Shown here one piece after another: positions 6,706 through 10,932 of a stretch of DNA of 10,932 bases. The notes beneath the pieces were generated by a model. The model was not told the origin of the DNA. It ran no database searches and saw only the letters and a program-made list of their open reading frames with translations. Location of the stretch: positions 398,501 through 409,432 of the forward strand of contig MU646306.1 in assembly GCA_026770585.1 (NCBI GenBank), read 5' to 3'. The DNA comes from Baffinella frigidus. Lineage: Eukaryota; Cryptophyceae; Cryptomonadales; Baffinellaceae. The first letter of the stretch is position 1, and every line of letters begins with the position of its first letter. The position numbers were made by a program, and so were the translations under genes.

Positions 6706-6875
6706 ATAGGCGCACGGCCTGAAAATGGGGTCGTTAGGCATACATGTGTACGGTATTGCCTAGGACCTCCTACCGTAGGCCGAGGGATCCTCGGACCAAA
6801 AAGTCTCGGCCTACGGTAGGAGGTCCTAGGCAATGCCGCAGGCCTAACTACCCCATTTTCAGGCCGTTGCCCTAT
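6706..6875. mobile_element. Large foldback element containing a family 1/2-like core
   Basis: The left arm contains CGGCCTGAAAATGGGGT, GTTAGGC, ATTGCCTAGGACCTCC and TACCGTAGGCCGAG. The right arm is its reverse complement with few changes and ends in CAGGCCGTTGCCCTAT. The loop is about 20 bases. The inner arms (GGCCTACGGTAGGAGGTCC, TAGG) resemble the cores of families 1 and 2. It has no coding capacity, and target duplications are not evident. Confidence 0.75.
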
Positions 6876-7074
6876 TAACGTCGGGAGAAAACACCGTTTA
6901 TTGATCTCCCACACCCGTGACCACGCCCCCCATTTTGGGGGAAATCCACCTCAAAAGGAATCCCCTTGTCGGGCGAATAAAGAACGCGTCTCCAAACCCC
7001 TAGTTAGCTAGCACGCCCCCTGCCCCGAGCGCTCAGCACGCGCCCCGAAGCGGTGCGGTCTTGCGCCAACAGCT
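6876..7074. other. No feature seen
   Basis: Ordinary GC-rich sequence with short C runs and a small CCCCCCATTTTGGGGG inverted repeat near 6926-6941. No gene-like frame is recognised. Confidence 0.4.
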
Positions 7075-7200
7075 CTTTGTAAAGCCACTCAACGCACTCT
7101 TGTCAAGTCACCCACCCACTGCGGATCCTTTGTAAAGCCGCTCACTGCTGACCCTTTGTCAAGTCGCGCGGGCGATCATTTGTGAAGTCGCTCACTGCTG
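7075..7200 (+). repeat. Five imperfect tandem repeats, about 24-30 bp
   Basis: The motif TTTGTAAAGCCGCTCACTGC recurs with variants TTGTCAAGTC and TTTGTGAAGTCGCTCACTGC. Unit starts are near 7076, 7100, 7130, 7155 and 7179. Unit length varies, so it does not encode a clean peptide repeat. Confidence 0.65.
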
Positions 7201-7247
7201 CTTGCACTCCTGCTCGCCGCCCTGCCCGCCTCCGCGCCCGCCGCCAC

Positions 7248-7461
7248 GCCCGCCCCCGCCTGCGTCACGCGCGGCGTCAGCCCCCCCCCCCCGAGCGCTG
7301 CGCCAGGCCCCAAGACCCTACGCTCGGTGCCTACCGCCCTGTGGAGGGTGAGGGTGAGGGTGAGGGTGAGGGCGAGGGTGAGGGCGAGGGTGTGGGTGAG
7401 GGTGGGGGTGAAGGTGAGGGTGAAGGTGAGGGTGAGGGTGCCCGCCCCCGCATGCGTCACG
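7248..7461 (+). repeat. Direct repeat flanking the first GTGAGG block
   Basis: GCCCGCCCCCGC, one variable base, then TGCGTCACG occurs at 7248-7269 and again at 7440-7461, differing at one position. Both are followed by a run of C. The copies bracket most of the first minisatellite block, suggesting block duplication. Confidence 0.6.
7344..7440 (+). repeat. GTGAGG minisatellite, block 1
   Basis: GGTGAG units repeat with GGCGAG, GGTGTG, GGTGGG and GGTGAA variants. The + frame reads as glycine-glutamate repeats and the minus frame as threonine-leucine repeats. I regard both as repeat readings and not genes. Confidence 0.85.
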
Positions 7462-7538
7462 TGATCGCAGGGCCAGGGTCGCCCCCCCCCGACCCCGTGG
7501 TAGACCGGTGAGGTAGACCGGTGACTAGCGTCCTGGAC

Positions 7539-7619
7539 GGGGAGAGTGAGGGTGAGGGTGAGGGTGATGGTGAGGGTGAGGGTGCGGGTGAGGGTGATGG
7601 TGAGGGCGAGGGTGGGGAG
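7539..7619 (+). repeat. GTGAGG minisatellite, block 2
   Basis: The hexamer is the same as in block 1, with GGTGAT and GGTGCG variants. A GTAGACCGGTGA direct repeat (about 7500-7523) sits between the blocks. Confidence 0.8.
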
Positions 7620-7637
7620 AGGGCCAGTCAGGGTCAT

Positions 7638-7735
7638 CCCTTGAGTGGCGAGGGGTCAAAATTGACACCCAAGAGGTCCGAGGCAGGTCCTAGGGCCCTA
7701 CGGTAGGGCGTATCAGCCTACTCGCCCCTTGAGGG
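7638..7735 (-). mobile_element. Palindromic MITE family 2, copy 4 (subfamily b), reversed
   Basis: The ends are CCCTTGAGTGGCGAGG and CTCGCCCCTTGAGGG. Read on the minus strand, the core is CGCCCTACCGTAGGGCCC then TAGGACCTGCCT, followed by GGACCTCTTGGG and a CAATTTTG part resembling copy 1. It is 98 bases long, and AT/ATA flanks the ends. Confidence 0.8.
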
Positions 7736-7846
7736 ATAGAGGTGGCTGTTGCGAGGGCAGGGGTGTAGTCAAGGTTCCAACAGACGATGGTAAACCAGTC
7801 CCTCAATGGCAAGACCCCGCCCCCCCCCCCTCAACACCCTACACTA

Positions 7847-7963
7847 CAGGGGCACCTCGCTCATAAGAAAGCGTCTCCCCGTAGGACCCTACAGTAGGGC
7901 TATTCCTAGGGCCCTACGGTGGTCCTAGGGGGGGGTCAGTTTCTTATGAGCGAGGTACCCCTG
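7847..7963. mobile_element. Palindromic MITE family 1, complete copy
   Basis: The ends are CAGGGGCACCTCGCTCATAA and GAGCGAGGTACCCCTG, flanked by TA on each side. The core reads ACCCTACAGTAGGGC and then GGGCCCTACGGTGGTCC. It is 117 bases long, the same as the copy at 4286. The stretch before it (7736-7846) shows no feature except a C run. Confidence 0.85.
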
Positions 7964-8011
7964 TATCCTGCACTATCCCGACACCGCAGTCCTCGGAGGT
8001 GTAACATCATT

Positions 8012-8053
8012 GAGGTACCCCTGTACAGCGGTACCCCTACAGGTACCCCTGTA
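8012..8053. repeat. Three stacked end fragments of family 1
   Basis: GAGGTACCCCTGTA, GCGGTACCCCTA and AGGTACCCCTGTA occur in a row just before the next complete copy. Only terminal 12-15 base pieces are present. Confidence 0.7.
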
Positions 8054-8173
8054 CAGGGGTACCTCGCTCATAAGAAACCGCCCCCCCCCTAGGACCCTAC
8101 AGAAGGGACCATGCCTACGTTCCTATGGTGGTCCTAGGGGGGTGTGCGGTTTCTTATCAGCCAGGTACCCCTG
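8054..8173. mobile_element. Palindromic MITE family 1, complete copy
   Basis: The ends are CAGGGGTACCTCGCTCATAA and CAGCCAGGTACCCCTG. The core is TAGGACCCTACAGAAGGG followed by a diverged CCTATGGTGGTCCTAGG. It is 120 bases long. Confidence 0.85.
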
Positions 8174-8461
8174 TTCGTGGTGTGGCGCGGAGGGGTGGTG
8201 TGGCGGGGTGATTCGGTTGGTTGGTGTGAGAGGGTGGTGTGGCAGGATGGTGCAGATGGGTGGCGTGGAGGGATGGCGTGTGTGTGGGTGGCGTGGAGGA
8301 GTGGTGTAGGGGTGGGGGAGCGTACCGCCACACCCACCGCCGCCGCCCCGGCCACCTCCCCCGTAGTGTGGAGGGGTGGTGCAGATGGGTGGTGTGGAGG
8401 GGCGGTGTGGAGGGTAGCGTGGAGGGGTGGTATGGGTGGTGCGGGTGGTACGGAGGGGTGA
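8174..8461 (+). repeat. GT-rich GTGGTGTGGAGGG minisatellite
   Basis: Irregular units of GTGGTGTGGAGGG, GATGGTGCAGATGGGTGG and GTGGCGTGG continue for nearly 290 bases with strong G over C strand bias. They are interrupted at 8318-8360 by a C-rich segment. All reading frames across it are repeat readings. Confidence 0.8.
8318..8354 (+). repeat. Direct repeat embedded in the minisatellite, copy 1
   Basis: GAGCGTACCGCCACACCC, then ACCGCCGCCGCCCCGGCC. The same 37 bases with two changes recur at 8463-8499, offset by about 145. The strand bias flips inside the copy, from G-rich to C-rich. Confidence 0.7.
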
Positions 8462-8462
8462 G

Positions 8463-8552
8463 GAGCGTACCGCCACGCCCGCCGCCGCCGCCCCGGCCGC
8501 CGCCGCCACCGCCGCCACGCCCCCCGCCGCCGCGCCCGCCGCCACCGCGGGG
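8463..8552 (+). repeat. GCC-triplet tract including direct repeat copy 2
   Basis: It starts with GAGCGTACCGCC and continues as CCG/GCC triplets to about 8552. On the minus strand one frame reads as glycine runs with RGG spacing, preceded by an acidic stretch. This resembles an RGG box in composition only. I do not call a gene. Confidence 0.6.
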
Positions 8553-8622
8553 GGGTTCATCATCCTCGTCGTCCTCCTCGTCGTCCATGTCCTGTCGGAG
8601 GGGGGGCGGGGCGTCAGACACC
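8548..8622 (-). repeat. Acidic-triplet block, copy 1
   Basis: GGGGGGTTCATCATCCTC, then GTCGTCCTCCTCGTCGTCC and ATGTCCTGTCG are followed by a G run and GGGGCGTCAGA. On the minus strand it reads MDDEEDDEDDEPP. The same block, nearly identical, recurs at 8796-8867. It may be a decayed acidic coding exon or a trinucleotide repeat. Confidence 0.6.
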
Positions 8623-8731
8623 GCGCCCGGACAGGACCAGGGCTACGCCCTTTCAAATCCGTATTTTTCGGGCAGACACTTCAAACGTGGGGTCTTTTCC
8701 GACGATTTCGCGAGATTGAAGTGATCAGCCA

Positions 8732-8761
8732 CGTGTTTTCACAGAAAGATGCGAAAACACG
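8732..8761. other. 9-bp stem hairpin
   Basis: CGTGTTTTC at 8732-8740 pairs perfectly with GAAAACACG at 8753-8761 around a 12-base loop. It lies in the ordinary sequence between the two acidic-triplet blocks. Confidence 0.5.
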
Positions 8762-8795
8762 CGGCCCTTCACATGGCCATATTGTGGTCCTCGCG

Positions 8796-8870
8796 GGGGG
8801 GGTTCATCATCCTCGTCGTCCTCCTCGTCGTCCATGTTCTGTCGAGGGGGGGGGGAGGGGCGTCAGATGC
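8796..8870 (-). repeat. Acidic-triplet block, copy 2
   Basis: This is a near-perfect direct repeat of 8548-8622, with ATGTTCTGTCG in place of ATGTCCTGTCG and a longer G run. A third partial copy of the right end (GTCCTGCTGGAGGGGGGG, then GGGGCGTCA) lies at about 8949-8977. A short TTTAGGGTTAAGG telomere-like remnant is at 8885-8897. Confidence 0.65.
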
Positions 8871-8997
8871 GCGTAAGGTCGAGTGTTTAGGGTTAAGGCC
8901 CCCACGCTTGAGACACATTACCGACCCTGGTAGACACGCCTGCATGCAAGTCCTGCTGGAGGGGGGGTAGGGGCGTCAAAAACGCGCCCCCGCGCCC

Positions 8998-9172
8998 CAG
9001 GCTCTGCATGAGTTGATCCGGTCTCCTTATCGTGAGGACCGTCTCGGGACGAGCCCGCCTCAGGCGGAGAACATAAGTCATTTATGTAGACTTTGAGGGG
9101 AATAAACTCATCAGTGTTCAGACTTATCAGGCTCTGCATGAGGTAATCCGGTTTCCTTATCTGGGGAGACCG
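8998..9172 (+). repeat. 45-bp direct repeat pair, offset 130
   Basis: CAGGCTCTGCATGAG, ATCCGGT and TCCTTATC occur at 8998-9041 and again at 9128-9172. No reading frame spans both. Bases 9043-9127 between them show only a weak ACATAAGTCATTTATGT palindrome. Confidence 0.65.
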
Positions 9173-9187
9173 GAACTTGATTTCACA

Positions 9188-9319
9188 GGAAATCGGTTTT
9201 AATTTTAAAAAAATCTGGCAATGAAATTTACTACACACAATGAGTTTTACTAGTGATATTAAAGCATTTCTGTAGTAATTTTCACTGAGTCCAATGTTTT
9301 TAAATTAAAACCGTTTCCC
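9188..9319. mobile_element. Diverged relative of the TTATC foldback
   Basis: The central segment 9228-9278 (TTACTACACACAATGAG, GATATTAAAGCATTTC, TGTAGTAA) aligns closely with the loop of 2955-3095. Inner arms also match (TGGCAA, GAAA, TTACTACA). Outer arms are imperfectly complementary and AT-rich (CGGTTTTAATTTTAAA with TTTAAATTAAAACCG). Outer ends are unclear: a TTATC stands at 9157-9161, but no matching right end is visible. Confidence 0.65.
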
Positions 9320-9381
9320 TTTTGAGATTCCTCCGGGTCGCGGGGTACGATTCTCGGTTTGTCAAGGGGGCGTCGATGTAA

Positions 9382-9480
9382 AACAATATATACACATAAA
9401 TACATACATACACACACATATATATATGTATATACATATATATACATATATATACATATATATATATATATACATATATA
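9382..9480. repeat. TA/CA microsatellite
   Basis: Runs of TATATA and CACACA with ATACATATATAT units extend over about 100 bases. The tyrosine/isoleucine-rich frames here are readings of the repeat. Confidence 0.9.
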
Positions 9481-9583
9481 GAGCAATCAGTCAACGGGGG
9501 GGGAGTCTTGTGCACCCGGGGACGGGCCCTCCTGGGGGGCCGGGAGGCCTAGGTGGGAGGTGGGCACTTGTATCGGAACGCCC

Positions 9584-9682
9584 GAGGCAGCAGCACTTGC
9601 GAAAGTGTTGTGGCACTTTTCGCGAAAAGTGTTGGGAATTGGAGCCGTTGCCGAAGGCGGCAGCACGTGCGGTGGGGGCGTG
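9584..9682. other. Palindrome and short direct repeats, no gene seen
   Basis: CACTTTTCGCGAAAAGTG at 9614-9631 is a perfect 18-bp palindrome. GAGGCAGCAGCACTTGCG near 9584 and GAAGGCGGCAGCACGTGCG near 9653 are imperfect direct repeats around it. The rest of 9485-9805 has G runs and a TATATAT near 9706-9712, and no supported gene. Confidence 0.5.
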
Positions 9683-9807
9683 TGGGCCCACAAGACCTGG
9701 GTTGGCTATATATGGGTTTGCTATAAGTCGACAGGATTTTCTCTGACATACTAGGGACCCGGGCTTGTGCACATATAATGTCAGGGGGGGGGGGCGTAGG
9801 TGGGCAC

Positions 9808-9843
9808 CTCGTCAAACTCCTGGTCCTCCTCATCCATGTAGTC
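9808..9843 (-). pseudogene. NAP1-like exon fragment, copy D (C-terminal acidic part)
   Basis: On the minus strand it reads DYMDEEDQEFDE, identical to the end of copy A at 10046-10144. The first 21 codons of the exon are missing, because the homology stops at a 168-bp foldback (9843-10010). As in copy A, the last codon GAG is followed by GT, as at an exon end. Family knowledge: NAP1 is a histone H2A-H2B chaperone whose fold is followed by a highly acidic C-terminal tail. Confidence 0.6.
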
Positions 9844-10010
9844 TTCGCGAAGCAATAATGGCTCCAAGCCCTGGTACAAATTTTGTACCAAACATTGGAC
9901 ACGATCCTAAAATGCCCTTAATGGACATTTAAACGACTTCACGGTCGTGTCCATGGTCGTGTCCCATACAAAATTTGTACGGGGCTTGGCGCCATTATTG
10001 CTTCGCGAAG
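9843..10010. mobile_element. Foldback element with CTTCGCGAAG ends
   Basis: The left end CTTCGCGAAGCAATAATGG and right end CCATTATTGCTTCGCGAAG are exact inverses. The arms continue for about 45 bases with one indel (CCAAGCCC, GTACAAATTTTGTAC). Inner pairs GGACACGA/TCGTGTCC extend the fold, and GGTCGTGTCC occurs twice on the right. It is non-coding. No convincing target duplication is seen. It sits exactly where NAP1 exon copy D breaks off. Confidence 0.75.
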
Positions 10011-10045
10011 GCGTCGGAATCTATTAAGTTGCGGTGGGGGCGGAC

Positions 10046-10144
10046 CTCGTCAAACTCCTGGTCCTCCTCATCCATGTAGTCCTCCTCCTCGTCGTCCTCC
10101 GCCTCACCCGTGAACCACTTGATCGCGTGCGGCACCAACCGCTC
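10046..10144 (-). pseudogene. NAP1-like exon, best preserved copy A
   Basis: These 99 bases encode 33 codons on the minus strand: ERLVPHAIKWFTGEA, then EDDEEEDYMDEEDQEFDE. The VPHAIKWFTGEA part matches the segment that ends the folded domain in NAP1/SET-family histone chaperones (typically I/V-P-hydrophobic-WFTGEA), and the rest matches the acidic tail. The segment is preceded by TTCGCAG and followed by GTCCGC. It therefore looks like one phase-0 exon between an AG acceptor and a GT donor. I see no other NAP1 exon in the window, no start and no stop. It may be an isolated duplicated exon or part of a gene extending beyond the right edge. I am confident of the family, less so of activity. Confidence 0.75.
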
Positions 10145-10394
10145 CTGCGAACCCACAACACTCGGGGTCAGCGCTGAGGGTTACGAGCCTGGACAACACG
10201 GTTAGGTTACGAGCCTGACCGCTGCTGCTATCACCGTTGGCGGGTGAGCGTTGAGGGTGTGAGGACCGAGGCTAGGACGACCTTGGACCGTTAGATCGAC
10301 TGTATTCGGGGTGAGCTCTATCAGTATGTAGGGTGTTGTGCACGTTCAGTATGTGGGGTGAGCTATACGAGTATGCAGGGCGTAGGTTATGCCA
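10145..10394. repeat. Spacer between NAP1 exon copies, with short repeats
   Basis: GGTTACGAGCCTG occurs twice (about 10179 and 10205). GGGGTGAGCT and AGTATG units recur between 10308 and 10380 (CAGTATGTAGGGTG, CAGTATGTGGGGTG, GAGTATGCAGGGCG), forming a loose tandem array of about 25-30 bases. Relative to the minus-strand exons this could be intronic. No gene is seen. Confidence 0.45.
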
Positions 10395-10460
10395 GTCCTC
10401 CTCGTCATCGTCCTCCGCCTCGCTCGTGAAGCACTTGATCGCATGCGGGACCAACCGCTC
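10395..10460 (-). pseudogene. NAP1-like exon fragment, copy B
   Basis: The minus strand reads ERLVPHAIKCFTSEA and then EDDDEED, 22 codons in frame with copy A. The conserved tryptophan of WFTGEA is cysteine and the glycine is serine, which suggests relaxed constraint. The homology ends after GAGGAC, so the YMDEEDQEFDE end is missing. It is preceded by GATGGCAG, again an AG directly before the first exon base, while the upstream sequence is unlike copy A. Confidence 0.7.
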
Positions 10461-10482
10461 CTGCCATCATGGTTCACGGTTT

Positions 10483-10632
10483 TTATCTCAGAAAACGAGT
10501 TCTAAAACTCATTTTCTTAAGTCAATTCCCCTACAATTTTGTCAACTTATGCGGAGAGTAAAGAATAAGTTGACGAATTTGTAGGGGAATTGACTTAAGA
10601 AAACGAGTTTTAGAACTCGTTTTCTGAGATAA
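10483..10632. mobile_element. TTATC foldback element, 150 bp, with GTTT target duplication
   Basis: Two 68-base arms (10483-10550 and 10565-10632) are reverse complements with three mismatches, around a 14-base loop. The ends are TTATCTCAGAAAACGAG and CTCGTTTTCTGAGATAA. GTTT occurs at 10479-10482 and at 10633-10636, a plausible 4-bp target duplication. The TTATC ends and duplication length match 2955-3095, though the internal sequence differs. It is non-coding. Confidence 0.85.
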
Positions 10633-10654
10633 GTTTAGCGCTTAGCCACGGCCT

Positions 10655-10726
10655 TGAGACATAAACTACGTCGTCATGTTTTTTTTATATGTGTAGTTGA
10701 TGTGTCGTCGTAATTTATGTGCCGTT
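10655..10726. other. Imperfect stem-loop between exon copies
   Basis: GACATAAACTACGTCGTC near 10657 is roughly the inverse of GTCGTCGTAATTTATGTGCC near 10707. It may be a decayed foldback. A TTTAGGG unit at 10731-10737 follows. Confidence 0.35.
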
Positions 10727-10757
10727 GACGTTTAGGGTCTAAGAGTGTGATTCATGT

Positions 10758-10802
10758 GTCGTCGTCCGCCTCGCCCGCGAACCACTTGATCGCCAACCGC
10801 TC
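10758..10802 (-). pseudogene. NAP1-like exon fragment, copy C
   Basis: The minus strand reads ERLAIKWFAGEADDD and then a stop soon after. Compared with copy A it lacks nine bases (the VPH codons) in frame, has alanine for threonine in WFTGEA, and loses the rest of the acidic tail. It is preceded by CGCAACAG, so an AG again stands directly before the first exon base. The deletion removes a conserved proline, so a functional product is unlikely. Confidence 0.65.
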
Positions 10803-10885
10803 CTGTTGCGATGCTTCAGGGTTTCAGGTGTAGGGCGCAGGGGTCACCCTAAACGCGTATGGTTTGCCCTGCACCATGCGTATCA

Positions 10886-10932
10886 TGCGCTCTCTCTCTG
10901 ACTCTCTCCCTCTCTCTCTCCCTCTCTCTCTC
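10886..10932. repeat. CT microsatellite reaching the window end
   Basis: GCTCTCTCTCT, then CTCTCC and CTCTCTCTCTC units run to the last base, so the true length is unknown. Confidence 0.9.

Noticed and set aside
7176-7706. Frames of 61-153 residues rich in TLTLTL or GEGEGE
   Set aside because: They are readings of the GTGAGG minisatellite in both strands with no independent coding signal.
2312-8173. CRISPR-like array of family 1 repeats
   Set aside because: Spacing is irregular, the repeats are long palindromes with TA flanks, and the genome is eukaryotic in character.
8010-8876. Overlapping frames of 73-177 residues on both strands
   Set aside because: They cover family 1 ends, the GT-rich minisatellite and the GCC tract. 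Five or more frames are open at once, as expected for low-complexity GC-rich sequence.
9259-9515. Tyrosine/isoleucine-rich frames
   Set aside because: They are translations of the TA/CA microsatellite.
9700-9730. TATATAT as a promoter
   Set aside because: No supported gene starts downstream, and a TA microsatellite lies close by.

Overview
This window looks like repeat-dominated, probably subtelomeric or pericentromeric, nuclear DNA of a eukaryote. Four things point that way. Long tracts of degenerate TTTAGGG/CCCTAAA-type repeats occur (land plants, many green algae, several stramenopiles and alveolates use this telomere type). Many short non-coding palindromic elements are present, as are extensive micro- and minisatellites. 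Finally, a NAP1-like exon is bounded by intron-like AG and GT dinucleotides. No bacterial operon, rRNA, tRNA or CRISPR array is visible. A unicellular alga or other protist fits best, but I cannot name the organism.

Layout. 1-340: degenerate TTTAGGG repeats on the + strand with a coding-like fragment embedded. 340-1265: intergenic, with a small hairpin and a 191-bp foldback element. 1330-2055: the only plausible longer + strand reading frame, which carries an in-frame internal duplication. 2312-2887: tandem half copies and one complete copy of a palindromic element (family 1). 2955-3095: a 141-bp foldback element with a 4-bp target duplication. 3115-3475: CCCTAA-like repeats in the orientation opposite to the first tract. 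3556-3654: family 2 element. 3995-5194: nested long inverted repeats of another family, with two family 1 copies inside. 5250-5870: a second CCCTAA-like tract. 5893-6875: two family 2 copies, family 1 copies and a larger foldback. 7075-7620: a 25-bp tandem repeat and two GTGAGG minisatellite blocks. 7638-8173: family 2 and family 1 copies. 8174-8870: a GT-rich minisatellite, a GCC-triplet tract and a duplicated acidic triplet block. 9188-9319: a diverged relative of the 2955 foldback. 9382-9480: a TA/CA microsatellite. 9808-10802: four fragments of one exon of a nucleosome assembly protein 1 (NAP1)-like gene on the minus strand, mixed with two foldback elements. 10886-10932: a CT microsatellite running off the end.

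There is no sign of genes working together. The biology here is genome structure: at least four families of miniature inverted-repeat elements, two of which share a core, interstitial telomere-like tracts in both orientations, and repeated dispersal of a single NAP1 exon. Most open frames are low-complexity readings of repeats and are omitted. Alignments were made by eye, so percentages and element ends are approximate.
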